Shown: positions 49,986 to 62,748 of the stretch, piece after piece
Layout: every line of letters begins with the position of its first letter
Position numbering within the stretch: position 1 is the stretch's first letter
NCBI RefSeq assembly: GCF_964340395.1
Contig: NC_135555.1
Coordinates: forward strand, 19,784,947-19,848,946
Length of the DNA: 64,000 nt
Source of the DNA: Glandiceps talaboti
Lineage: Eukaryota; Hemichordata; Enteropneusta; Spengelidae
Reading direction: 5' to 3'
The notes under the pieces: model-generated
Seen by the model: only the letters and a program-made list of their open reading frames with translations
Told to the model about the DNA's origin: nothing
Databases searched by the model: none
Made by a program: the position numbers and the translations under genes

Positions 49986-50913
49986 TTCTACTCTCAAAAG
50001 CTTAGAAAAAATAGGGTTGAACATAGGTTGTCAAGGAATATTACTGTACACACGTGTACGTTTGAATCGTATTAGTTCCGCTGCAATTATAATGGTTTTT
50101 TTGTTTTTTAAATGTTTTGTTTGTTAGTTACAATAAGTAACCAGCAACAAAACGCAAGCAGCATTGAATCGTCTGTAGGTAAACGTTACTTTCTGTTAGC
50201 TGTATAAATGAAAATCAAAATGAAATTGATTTTGGGTCCGCACTCAAAAATCAGCGCACTCAATAGCGATCACGATTTCAATCTCGAGCTCTTCAGTACT
50301 TCTTATGTATAATATCGACTACTGATTAACATGTACAGTGTCTAATTAGTTATTTCAAAGCATTTCAGTGAATATATTGTGATTGAAATTCTCTGATCGA
50401 AAAATGATACAACCTTTACAGTGAAACATGATAGTGGACAGATTCAAAATCGAGCTTTCGCTCAAGATCTAAACTTGTCACCGTCTACACTACCTACAGA
50501 AAATATTGACTACTAATTAACAGATACAATGTCCTTTTTATAAGTAGTTGACCAATGTTTGGTAAATATATCTCTGGTATTTTGATGAAAACATGTCCCA
50601 GTTGCATCTAGCTCGGTTTACACCGCAAGCTTGATCATTCTGAAATGAAGACGTCAACAGAAATTCCTAGGCTCATACAAAATAGATTAATAAACATTTT
50701 GGCATGTTCATGTTCTCAGGATGAGTATTGAAGTTTTCAGTAGACTTATATGTATGATGTATATAATTGCAGCTGGAAAAGATGGGCTATGAAAATGTGA
50801 ACAATTACATTTTGTATTTCACATCTCATACGTGAGCAAGCTTAGTTCAGCCAAAGTTCCTTTGGATGGTGAGCCATTCTACTCCACCGCGTCTTTTCGA
50901 ATCATACGTTAGA

Positions 50914-50921
50914 TCACGTGA
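50914..50921. promoter_or_regulatory. E-box TCACGTGA upstream of copy 6
   Basis: Intact palindrome, 164 bp before the exon 1 ATG. Confidence 0.55.
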
Positions 50922-51084
50922 CCACAAAGCAGCGCGTACAGAACGTACTTTTGGTTTATAGACATGTGTCGGAAAACATTCCAGTTCAGAACACACGAAA
51001 CTTGTGACTTGACTAGTTACACGTCTCTGCAGTGAATGAAATTGTATGTATATTGGCTATATTCCGGTGCTTCATCGTACGAAT

Positions 51085-53179
51085 ATGGGTCAGAATCAAA
51101 GTAAACGCTTCAACAACTTGAAGTTCTCCATTCTGAAGAAGTTTGGACGTGGTCGTAGGTAAGTTCAAAATAACTTTTCGGTTCGTAACTTTGACTCGAC
51201 TCTGACTTTTGCTGATAAGCTTACGCGTCTCGTCATATGCACATCAACGGTCAAACTGTGCATCAGGAAATGGTAGTTGTATTAAATATTATTGCGTTGT
51301 TGTTTTTTTCTTCAGGAAAACTGTTGTTGAAACAATCAACCTTCCGTGTAGTCATACTATACATAGGAGTCCAGGAGATAAGACTAGTTTTGATGACGGG
51401 CAGATAGTCGTTGAAAGGAAAACTTCTCCTGTCTCTCAGTGTGAATTAACGATGTACATGTCATCCAGGACTGTGCTGCCTAATGCAGTGAGTGGAGAAG
51501 TCTATGAAAGTGACGTCACTAATTATGCAGTAACCAGCAGTAACCAAGGTAGGACTAGTAATCACGTAATGGATTTGTCCTGCATGTCAGAATTGTTAAA
51601 GAATTTAAAGACACCAGTCGATGGTGATGACAAAGATAGTACTCATCTTAAAGTAACTAATCTAGACCAATCTAAGTCGAAAATTCAGTTTATGAAGATT
51701 CCTGTAGCTGAGGGTCAAAGGTCAGATGATCGAGTCCTTCGAATTGTGATGGACATCCCCCTAAAGAAAGTTGATAAACCCAGCAATGATTGTACGCCAG
51801 AAAGTCAGAACTTAAAAAACGATAAATGTATTAATGACAATGATAAAGTAATGAGTAATAGTGAGAGCAGTTACCATGGTGATAACGATTCGGATTCTTT
51901 TACCACAGTCACAGAAAAGTCTTGTAGCTGGTCCATAGGAAGTACTGAAGAAGGGAGTTGTTGTGGATCTATTGGCAGTCTCGCAAACTCAGTTACTATC
52001 TCATTTCCAGAAAGCATTGAAGGGAGTCCTTCTGGATCCATTGAAACGTTCGGAAACTCAGTTAGTACTAGTATCTCCTTTGCAGAAAGTATTGAATGGA
52101 GTCCTTGGGGATCCATTGAAACTTTCGGAAACTCGGTTAGTGTCTCGACTGCAGAGAGTATTCAAGGGAGTCCTTGTGGATCCATTGACTCTATCGGAAA
52201 CCTAACGAATTCCAGAGACACAGTGAGTATAAAGTATGTAATGGTGAGGAATGACTCCACAACAGTTCTTTCTGAAGTGAACACAAGTCTGTGGTCTTCA
52301 GAAGTTATTGAAAGCACAGTCGTTGGCAAATCACTCGGTGATGACGTCAACGAAATGGTCCGGAAACTACGCGAACGAAAATCTAAAATTCCAGTGTATA
52401 CACAGAAACTGGTATTGAGCAAAAGGTCAGTTGGTAGTAAATTCCATAGTAACGAGGAGAACGGTCTGGTTGGACCAGGAAAAAGGCGTCTTAGCAAAAT
52501 TCCCACCTTTCAGAATAATCATGTGCAATTGCACGAGACTTTGCGCGATTTAGAAGAAAAGATGGCCAGACTTATTAAATCTGTCAACGTGACAAGGAAG
52601 TGGTGGAACCCACTGGTGAAGAAAACTTCCCGTGTCCTTCTAAGAGGAAAAGTTTGTAATAAGACATACCCATCTGTCAATCATAAACCCACTGATATAA
52701 AGAATCAAAGACAAGATGATCAGACATCCCGGAAGATGTTGACAATGAATAACAAACCAAAACAAAAACTGGTTAAGTTTAACCAGAATGTATGTATGTA
52801 TGGCAGGATTAGATGTATCAAGGCAAAGAATTGTCTCTGTCATCAAAAAAACACATGTACAGCCAAACCAAAGGCCACAAATGTTCAGGCGCAAACTTTC
52901 CAGGAAGAACCAACTGTTACAGGAACAAGGTGCGTGATGGAAAGATTTCTGACAGATCTCCTTAAATGTGATTTGCCAGCTCCATACGACATAAAGAAAA
53001 TGAACATACAAGGAACACCCGGTGGTATCCCAGAAACTTCCTCCAATTATGCAATGTCCGAAGAAGAGGAAGACTATATTGCAACACATTCCATATCAAG
53101 AACACGATACCAACTCAGAAACACTATAATAGGCCTAACTGTTTATGATACACTAGAGGACATGAGTGTAATCATATAA
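51085..53179 (+). CDS. Array gene copy 6: short form, duplicate of copy 4, 645 aa
   Basis: Exons 51085-51158 and 51316-53179, with the same 157-bp intron as copy 4. It shares copy 4's markers (ELTMYMSS, TNYAVTS, DKPSND) and differs by a few changes: TSSNQG with one added codon, SKSKIQF retained, two codons lost at TVTEKSCSW, and IKYVMVRN. Three Ser-rich repeats and both SKIP motifs. Open frame. It is the recent product of the D-E to F-G block duplication. Confidence 0.75.
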
Positions 53180-53555
53180 GTATATGCAACTTTCAATTCC
53201 ATAACATGTTAGTGACGGCATACCAACGGTGAACTGAGCCTGACAAACATTGTTATAGCTAGTGTAGTTGCAACTTGCGAAAAGCAACAACGTAACCCAC
53301 AAAGAGGACAGTTTGACACAGAGAAAGATATCCACATCTACTCAGAGTGGCAATAAGACTGTGGACAAAATAACTGTTGTGTGTTCAGATAGATTCACAG
53401 TGCCGGTGAAGATGAAATGATGATATGAATTTGAGTCACGATTGAAATACAGGACAAATATTTTGTATCGGAATGGTGTGTAGACAATATCTGAGTGAAT
53501 TTGAAGAGACTCAGTTGATATTGAAGGGGAATATATTTAATTTATTTATCATTTT

Positions 53556-53561
53556 AATAAA
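53556..53561 (+). terminator. Poly(A) signal AATAAA, copy 6
   Basis: About 377 bp past the stop codon. Confidence 0.6.
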
Positions 53562-53872
53562 GGTTGTTTTAAAAGTGTTCTTTCATATCCTATATAGCTT
53601 GTTGGTGGTTTTTTTTTCAAATTTCAATCATCTGCATAACTAATGATCTTCACCAATTACAAATCTAACAGATAGCATAAATCATATGGCAGTTCAGAAT
53701 GCTGGGTTAGTCTAAAGACTCGTCTTTAACTTTCTAATGTAGAGATCCATCGATACGTCGACAAATGTTATGGGAAGACCATTTACTATTCGTACTTTGT
53801 TTGAATACGAGAAAACGCAAACCTTTTCTGTTATATATGGGGTTTAAAAAGTAAAGAAAAGAAGAAACATAA

Positions 53873-54055
53873 ATGGATGGATTGTTGGGTGGGTGGGTGG
53901 ATGGATGGATTGAGGGAGGGATGCGTGGACGGATATGTGTGTGTATGTGGGGGGGGGTTAGGTGGGTGGGTGGATGGGTGGATTAATTGGTGAATGGATT
54001 GTTGAGTAGGTGGGTAGGTAGGTAGGTGGGTGGATGGATGGAGGGAGGGAGGGAT
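53873..54055. repeat. GGAT/GGTA minisatellite, unit F
   Basis: Almost identical to the unit D array. Confidence 0.95.
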
Positions 54056-54245
54056 GCATTCATGCATAACGGAAATAAAACTCTAAATTCTGTTTCCTAC
54101 TAATACCATTGCTTTGGTGTCATGACTTCATCATATATCATCATACCATTCTCCACTTCGAGAATTCAAACTAGGTCACATAAGTCGGTTGTCAGGGGCA
54201 ACATGGTATTTTACAGGGGTACAGTAATGCAAGAAAAAATTAATA

Positions 54246-54317
54246 TCATTGAAAAACAGGAGGATATATACCTTGTAGTCGTTGAAAAACAGGAGGATAT
54301 ATACCTTGTAGTCGTTG
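54246..54317. repeat. 33-bp tandem repeat, two units
   Basis: Same locus as 39376-39480, with one unit fewer. Confidence 0.9.
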
Positions 54318-56082
54318 GATGACAACTCCTCTGGATGCCGGTGAGGGCGGAGCGACAGAACGTACATGTATCTTACTGGCTTGCACAGAGCTAAAGGACT
54401 GCATAAAAGGGTACTCCATGCAGCCTGGGCCCTTCCCTCCTGTGTAAAGGGATAGGTCAGTTTCTTCGGTCGGGGTGGATTGGTGTGTGGAGGGGGGGGG
54501 GCTGTTTTTGAAATTAGCGAGGGTGGTCATCCTGTTTTGAATGAGTTGGATATGGGGGGAGGGGGTCATTGTGTTTTGGATTTCTATGGAAGAAAATATC
54601 CATGAAGTGGCATGACCTTGTCTGAACCATGGAAATTTTTCATGTCGGAAGGGGTTAATTGTATGCTTTCTATTTCGGATACTACATGTTATTGGCACTA
54701 GCTACAAATAATCACATCTCATCAGATTCCAGTTTGTGTTATACATATAATAGGTATGAGCACCCAATGTTGTCTACAAACATACCAGTGACTTCACTCT
54801 ATCTACAATAGTTATGCCACTATACTAATGTTACGGACACTAGCTGGCCAATATGCGTCCTCATTTATAACTTACATTAACATTTTAAGAACATATTTCA
54901 ACCCTATGTGTAAAGAAAAGTTTAATTTCTGATACTGGTGCTGTCTTGTAAAGCTTGGAATTATTGCCTGAAAGGCTCTGAATAGCCTAAAATTGGCTTT
55001 ATGTATATAAAAAAAAAACCAGGGCTTCTAGGGGGAGACCCCCTTGGACCCCCATGAGAGGTGTACATATTCCCATCTCAAGCTTTTCCTCTACTTGTTA
55101 CTGAAAATATGCTATTAAACTTCTCTATACATATATTTACCCTGTGTAATCGCTGATTAGTATGATACTTTCCATTTAGCCACACAGTCCACTCTGAGTC
55201 ACGATCAAATACCTGTCATGTAAATATTGTATATCGGGGTGGGTGGGGTGGGGTGGGGGGTTCACTATGTTTTAGAATTATGTGATTTATGTGATAGGGG
55301 GCCCATGGGGTCAGCCTGTTTTCGATTTTACAGAGAGTGGGGTCAGTGACATTTCGTCGGCCCAATGGAAAAATCCACCGATTCACCCCCCCCCCCGCCG
55401 GAAAAACTGACCGGTCCCTTACTGTCGAACGGATACTAGTCTCATGTACTCGGCTTGATAATGATTTTGCCTGTACTGGCGTCCTCTGAGGTCACTGTCG
55501 TAAAGATGATCAACAGGTACGTGTCAGGGCTATAGACAAATACACAGCAATACACCACTTACTGCATGACGAGTTGTTATTTCGCGGTACGGTGGGTAGA
55601 CTTGCGCGATCATAGAAACAAGCATGTATTTTATCCCTTTCATATACAGTTGGCTAAATACGTCAATATTATCGATATATATTGTCGACATTTTATTGTA
55701 TTCTGATAGAAATGTTCTGATACATATCTCGGGAAACAATTGCCTGATGACAAGAACTTGTGACTTGTGAATGGCGAAGTTCACCAAAAGAACTGCAATG
55801 TGATTGATTGTATTGATTGATACGACGTTTTACTATTGATTTATACAAGTCATTGCATTTAATTATCAACTGTATAACTTTATACTAAATCTTAAAGTCC
55901 GGTTTTTCAGGTTCATGTATATATCGCCAGTGTGCCCATTTTGAGCTGCACTCTAGTGTTCATTGGGAGAATTTGTGACTTCATATCCTCCTAATCATTG
56001 AGTTTTTCAATGTCAAGCAATGGTGTGCAGTAGTGACCCGGGCAGTCAATTTTTTCCTCCTGCCAAACAGTCAGCAAAATAC

Positions 56083-56154
56083 CAACTTGTCCGGGAATTG
56101 AACCCGGGACCTCTCGCACCCAAAGCGAGAATCATGCCACTAGACCAACAAGCC
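56083..56154 (-). tRNA. tRNA-Pro(UGG) variant with altered 3' acceptor end
   Basis: Body, anticodon and both internal boxes are as in the other copies. A small deletion on the plus strand (ACCAACTTGTCC for ACCAACGGGCTTGTCC) changes the 3' acceptor strand from ACAAGCC to ACAAGTT. The stem could still close with two G-U pairs at its end. Whether it is processed or charged is doubtful. Confidence 0.75.
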
Positions 56155-56823
56155 GATGACATTCGAAGGAAATCATTGATTTGAATCTTTCATATACTTG
56201 GGACCAGGTGTTCACATCACTTTCTAAGCAAGTGAAAGATGTGAACTCTCAAACTAGCTGTTAAAACCTTTGTTTTAGTACGGAGTAATTACTTCACTCT
56301 GCTGATTAAAGTCCTTAGAGAAAGGACGAAAGTTTTAGACACAGCAGCTTTCTAAAACTGTTTGTGTTGGAAATTGAAATGTTTACATTACATATGGCTA
56401 ATACTAACTTACATAGAAATCATTGATGTTACGGCACAAGTTATACTTCCAGCGAGTCGACTCCTAATTGCGAAGAAATTGTGTAGCTGGCCATGTATCT
56501 GAAAGAAAAGATGTCTCAGTAGCATCTAGCTCGGTTTACACCGTAAGCTTGATCATTCTGAAATGAAGACGTCAACAGAAATTCCTAGGCTCATACAAAA
56601 TAGATTAATAAACATTTTGGCATGTTCATGTTCTCAGGATGAGTATTTAAGTTTTCAGTAGGCTTATATATATAATGTATATATTGCAGTTGGAAAAGAT
56701 GGGCTATGAAAATGTGAACAATTACATTTTGTATCTCATACGTGAGCAAGCTTAGTTCAGCCAAAGTTCCTTTGGATGGTGAGTCATTCTACTCCACCGC
56801 GTCTTTTCGAATCATACGTTAGA

Positions 56824-56831
56824 TCACGTGA
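56824..56831. promoter_or_regulatory. E-box TCACGTGA upstream of copy 7
   Basis: Intact although the gene behind it is broken. Confidence 0.5.
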
Positions 56832-56993
56832 CCCAAAGCAGCGCGTACAGAACGTACTTTTGGTTTATAGACATGTGTAGGAAAACATTCCAGTTCAGAA
56901 CACATGAAACTTGTGACTTGACTAGTTACACGTCTCTGCAGTGAATGAAATTGTATGTATATTGGCTATATTCCGGTGGTTCATCGTACGAAT

Positions 56994-59640
56994 ATGGGTC
57001 AGAATCAAAGTAAACGCTTCAACAACTTGAAGTTCTCCATTCTGAAGAAGTTTGGACGTGGTCGTAGGTAAGTTCAAAATAACTTTTCGATTCGTAACTT
57101 TGACTGGACTCTGAATTTTGCTGATAACCTTACGCGTCTCGTAACACTCAGATGAAATATTGTGAGTCTAAAGGTAGATTAAGAATATTTTCTGATACCA
57201 ATATTTGATATTGTGTTCAAATCTGGGAACAACTACTATAATGAGAGGACACATTTGATGGACAAACGGGCGACTTTGAGGTTAAAAGACAATACTCTCA
57301 ATTTCAAATGTACACATCATGGAATACAATTACATGACTTTCCCGCTCACACTTCAATAATTTCTTTTGTTGTCTTCGCCGTTTATCAGTTCTGTTTAGA
57401 CTAAACCTATACATGTAAGTCTTATCTAGCGCCCTCAACATTTCTTTGATTATTGGCTCAACGGGTAGAATTCTCGTCACATGCACATCAACGGTCGAAC
57501 TGTGCATCAGGAAATGGTACTTGTATTAAATATTATTGTGTTGTTGTTTTTTTTCTTCAGGAAATCTGTTGTTGAAACAATCAACCTTCCGTGTAGTCAA
57601 ACTATACGTAGGAGTCCAGGAGGTAAGAGTAGTTTTGATGACGGGCAGATAGTCGTTGAAAGGAAGACTTCTCCTCTCTCTCTGTGTGAATTAACGATAG
57701 ACATGCCATCCAGGACTGTGCTGCCTAATGCAGTTAGTGGAGAAGTCTATGAAAGTGACGTCACTAATGTAGTAACCAGTAACCAAGGTATGACTAGTAA
57801 TCACGTATTAATGGACTTGTCATGCATGTCAGAATTGTTAAAGAATTTAAAGATACCAGTGGATGATGATGACAAAGATAGTACTCATCTTAAAGTAACT
57901 AATCTAGACCAATCTAAGTCGAAAATTCAGTTTATGAATATTCCTGTTGTTGAGGGTCAAAGGTCAGATGATCGAGTCCTTCGAATTGTGATGGACGTCC
58001 GTCTAAAGAAAGTTGATAACCCCAGCAATGATTGTACGCCAGAAAGTCAGAACTTAAAAATCGATAAATGTATTAATGACAATGATAAAGTAATGAGTAA
58101 TAGTGAGAGCAGTTACCATGGTGATAACGATTTAGAAACATCGTGGTCAGGCTTATCAGCATCAACAGTGGCTGTTTCAACGCCGAAAGGTAGCAGAGAT
58201 GTATCTGTTAGTCGGCACATTTCGAGGTAGTGACAATGACATGTCAAACTTGGACACCATAGCAACAAACAAAGGTGACGATATAGAAGTAGACCATGCA
58301 AAATACATTGAAATAGGAAGGTCTGAAAATATGGATTCTTTTACCACAGTCACAGAATTGTCTAAGTCTTGTAGCTGGTCTATAGGAAGTACTGAAGAAG
58401 GGGGTTCTTGTGGATCTATTGGCAGTCTCGCAAACTCAGTTACTATCTCATTTCCAGAAAGCATTGAATGGAGTCCTTCTGGATCCATTGAAACTTTCGA
58501 AGACTCAGTTAGTACTAGTATCTCCTTTGCAGAAAGTATTGAATGGAGTCCTTGGGGATCCATTGAACTTTTCGGAAACTCGGTTAGTGTCTCGACTGCA
58601 GAGAGTATTCAAGGGAGTCCTTGTGGGTCCATTGACTCTATCGGAAACTTAACGAATTCCAGAGACACAGTGAGTAGAAAGTCTGTAATGGTGAGGAATG
58701 ACTCCACAACAGTTCTTTCTGAAGTGAACACAAGTCTGTGGTCTTCAGAAGTTATTGAAAGCACAGTCGTTGGCAAATCACTCGGTGATGACGTCAACGA
58801 CATGGTCCGGAAACTACGCGAACGAAAATCTAAAATTCCAGTGTATACACAGAAATTGGTATTGAGCAAAAGGTCAGTTGGTATTAAATTCCATAGTAAT
58901 GAGGAGAACGGTCTGGTTGGACCCGGAAAAAGGCACCTTACAAAATTCCCATCAGTCAGAATAATCATGTGCAATTGCACGAGACTTTGCGCGATTTAGA
59001 AGAAAAGATAGAGAGACTTATTAAATCTGTCAACGTGACAAGGAAGTGGTGGAACCCACTGGTGAAGAAAACTTCCCGTGTCCATCCAAGAGGAAGAAAT
59101 TACATTGGAAAAGTTTGTAATAAGACATACCCATCTGTCAATCATAAACCCACTGATATAAAGAATCAAAGACAAGATGATCAGATATCCCGGAAGATGT
59201 TGATTATGAATAACAAACCAATACAAAAACTGGTTAAGTTTAACCAGAATGTATGTATGTATGGCAGGATTAGATGTATCAAGGCAAAGAATTGTCTCTG
59301 TCATCAAAAAAACACATGTACAGCCAAACCAAAGACCACAAATGTTCAGGCGCAAACTTTCCAGGAAGAACCAACTGTTACAGGAACAAGGTGTGTGATG
59401 GAAAGATTTCTGACAGATCTCCTTAAATGTGATTTGCCAGCTCCATACGACATAAAGAAAATGAACATACAAGGAACACCCGGTGGTATCCCAGAAACTT
59501 CCTCCAATTATGCAATGTCCCAAGAAGAGGAAGACTATATTGCAACACATTCCATATCAAGAACACGATACCAACTCAGAAACACTATAATAGGCCTAAC
59601 TGTTTATGATACACTAGAGGACATGAGTGTAATCATATAA
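56994..59640 (+). pseudogene. Array gene copy 7: recombinant and broken
   Basis: Exons 56994-57067 and 57561-59640, with a 493-bp intron as in copy 5. The 5' half follows copy 5 (RKSVVETI, SNHVLMDL, LTIDMPS). The 3' half follows the short-form copies (KLVLSKRSVG, NKTYPSV, PGGIPETSS). At about 58131-58330 roughly 195 bp of extra sequence lies between GDND and DSFTT. It reads like coding sequence of the same Ser/Asp-rich style (LETSWSGLSAS..., then GSDNDMSNLDT...), but the frame shifts inside it, with a stop at 58228-58230. A one-base deletion near 58941 (CTTACAAAATT for CTTAGCAAAATT) shifts it again and destroys the second SKIP motif. Confidence 0.8.
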
Positions 59641-60015
59641 GTATATGCAACTTTCAATTCCATAACATGTTAGTGACGGCATACAACGGTGAACTGAGCC
59701 TGAAAAACATTGTTATAGCTAGTGTAGTTGCAACTTGCGAAAAGCAACAACGTAACCCACAAAGACGGCAGTCTGACACAGAGAAAGATATCCACATCTA
59801 CTCAGAGTGGCAATAAGACTGTGGACAAAATAACTGTTATGTGTTCAGATAGATTCACAGTGCCGGTGAAGCTGGAATGATGATATGAATTTGAGTCACG
59901 ATTGAAATACAGGACAAATATTTTGTATTGGAATGGTGTATAGACAATATCTGAGTGAATTTGAAGAGACTTAGTTGATATTGAAAGGGAATATATTTAA
60001 TTTATTTATCATTTT

Positions 60016-60021
60016 AATAAA
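60016..60021 (+). terminator. Poly(A) signal AATAAA, copy 7
   Basis: Conserved 3' flank behind the broken copy. Confidence 0.45.
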
Positions 60022-60332
60022 GGTTGTTTTAAAAGTGTTCTTTCATATCCTATATAGCTTGTTGGTGTTTTTTTCTAATTTCAATCATCTGCATAACTAA
60101 TGATCTTCACCAATTACAAATCTAACAGATAGCATAAATCATATGGCAGTTCAGAATGCTGGGTTAGTCTAGAGACTCGTCTTTAACTTTCTAATGTAGA
60201 GATCCGTAATATGTCGACAAATGTTATGGGAAAACCATTTACTATTCGTACTTTGTTTGAATGCGAGAAAACGCAAACCCTTTCTGTTATAATGGGGTTT
60301 AAAAAGAAAACAAAAGAAGATCTAGAAACATG

Positions 60333-60544
60333 AATGGATGGATTGTTGGGTGGGTGGGTCGATGGTTGGATTGAGGGAGGGGTGCATGGACGGATATGTG
60401 TGTGTGTGTGTGTGTGGGGGGGGTTAGGTGGATGGATGGATGGATGGGTGGGTGGACGGGTGGATTAATTAGTGAATGGATTGTTGAGTAGGTGGTTAGG
60501 TAGGTAGGTGGGTGGGTGGGTGAATCATGGATGGAGGGAGGGTG
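60333..60544. repeat. GGAT/GGTA minisatellite, unit G
   Basis: Same locus as in the other units, with an added (TG)n stretch inside. Confidence 0.95.
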
Positions 60545-62676
60545 TGCATTCATGCCTAACGGAAATACAACTCTTCTAATTCTGTTTCCTACTAATACCA
60601 TTGCTTTGTTGTCATGACTTCATCATATATCATCATACCACTCTCCACTTCGGGAATTCAAACTAGGTCACATAAGTCGGTTGTCAGGGGCAACATGGTA
60701 TTTTACAGGGGTGCAGTAATGCAAGAAAAAATTAATATCCTTGATAAACAGGAGGATATATACCTTGTAGTCGTTTGATGACAACTCCTCTGGATGCCGG
60801 TGAGGGCGGAGCGACAGAACGTACATCTATCTTACTGGCTTGCACAGCACTAAGGGACTGCATAAAAGGGTACTCCATGCAGCCTGGGCCCTTCCCTCCT
60901 GTGTAAAGGGATAGGTCAGTTTCTTCGGTCGGGGGTGGATTGGTGTGTGGAGGGGGGGGGGGGCTGTTTTTGAAATTAGCGAGGGTGGTCTTCCTGTTTT
61001 GAATGAGTTGGATATGGGGGAGGGGGTCATTGTGTTTTGGATTTCTATGGAAGAAAAAATCCATGAATTTAGAGTGGCATGACCTTGTCTGAACCATGCA
61101 CATTTTTCATGTCGGAAGGGGTTAATTGTATGCTTTCTATTTCGGATACTACATGTTATTGGCAATATACTACAAATAATCACATCTCATCAGATTCCAG
61201 TTTGTATTATACATATAATAGGTATGAGCACCCAATGTTGTCTACAAACATACCAGTGACTTCACTCTATCTACAATAGTTATGCCACTATACCAATGTT
61301 ACGGACACTAGCTGGCCAATATGCGTCATGCGAAACTCATTTATAACTTACATTAACATTTTAAGAACATATTTCAACCCTATGTGTAAAGAAAAGTTTA
61401 ATTTCTGATACTGGTGCTGTCTTGTAAAGCTTGGAATTATTGCCTGAAAGGCTTTGAATAGCCTAAAATTGACTATAAGTTTAAAAACAACAACCAGGAC
61501 TTCTAGGGATAGACCCCCTTGGACCCCCATGAGAGGTGTACATATTCCCATCTCAAGCTTTCCCCCTACCTGTTTAATCGTGAAAATATGCTATTAATCT
61601 TCTCTATACATATATTTACCCTGTTTAATCACTGATTAGTATAATACTTTCCATTTAGTCACACAGTCCACTCTGAGTCACGATCAAATACCTGTCATGT
61701 AAATATTATATATCGGGGTGTGGTGGGGTTGGGTGGGGGTTCACTATGTTTTAGAATTATGTGATTTATGTGATAGGGGCCCCCTGGGGTCAGCCTGTTT
61801 TCGATTTTACAGAGAGTGGGGTCAGTGACATTTAGTCGGCCCGATGGAAAAAATCCACCTACCCCCCCCCCCCCCCCCCCGCGGCCGAAGAAACTGACCG
61901 GTCCCTTACTGTCGAACGGATACTAGTCTCGTGTACTCGGCTTGATAATGATTTTGTCTGTACTGCCGTCCTCTGAGATCACTGTCGTAAAGATGATCAA
62001 CAGGTGTCAGGGCTATAGACAAATACACGGCGATACACCACTTAAGCTTACTGCACGATGAGTTGTTATTTCGCGGTGGGTAGACTTGCGCGATCATAAA
62101 AACAAGCATGCAATTTTACCCCTTTCATATACAGTTGGCTAAATACGTCAATATTATCGATATTATCGACATTTTATTGTATTCAGATAGAAATGTTCTG
62201 ATACATATCTCGGGAAACAATTGCCTGTTGACAAGAACTTGTGAATGGTGAAGTTCACCAAAAGAACTGCAATGTGATTGATTGTATTGATTGATACGAC
62301 GTTTTACTATTGATTTATACAACTCATTGCATTTAATTATCAACTGTATAACTTTATACTAAATCTTAAAGTCCGATTTTTCAGGTTCATGTATATATCG
62401 CCATTGTGCCCATTTTGAGCTGCACTCTAGTGTTCATTAGGAGAATTTGTGACTTCATATCCTCCTAACCTTGAGTTTTTCAATGTCAATCAATGGTGTG
62501 CAGTCGTGACCCGGGTTTGCAACCCGACGTGTTTGAAGCAAAACATTCAGAAACTGCATTAAAATACCTTAATAGTTATTTATTTATTTATTTATTTGTT
62601 TACCTATTTATTTGTTTTTTTAAAAAAAATTGAGGGCAGTCAATTTTTTCCTCCTGAAAGTCAGCAAAATACCAAT

Positions 62677-62748
62677 GGGCTTGTCCGGGAATTGAACCCG
62701 GGACCTCTCGCACCCAAAGCGAGAATCATGCCACTAGACCAACAAGCC
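62677..62748 (-). tRNA. tRNA-Pro(UGG), unit G end
   Basis: Intact 72-base copy with GGTATTTTGC downstream for termination. Confidence 0.95.

Larger units (their letters stand above)
49684..56154 (+). repeat. Tandem unit F
   Basis: Near-duplicate of unit D (exon 1 to exon 1 spacing 14,868 bp). It starts in mid-unit, followed at once by an inverted duplication. The spacer before the tRNA is deleted at 56042: GACCCGG joins CAGTCAATTTTTTCC, so the ATTT-rich run of the other units is missing. No other gene seen in 50000-50900 or 54060-56040. Confidence 0.85.
56155..62748 (+). repeat. Tandem unit G
   Basis: The 5' part, including the flank deletion near 56497 and the loss of (TG)n, matches unit E. 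The 3' flank (AATAAA, minisatellite, type-II spacer) is of the ordinary kind that unit E lacks. Poly-C at 61862-61880. No other gene seen in 60550-62670. Confidence 0.85.
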
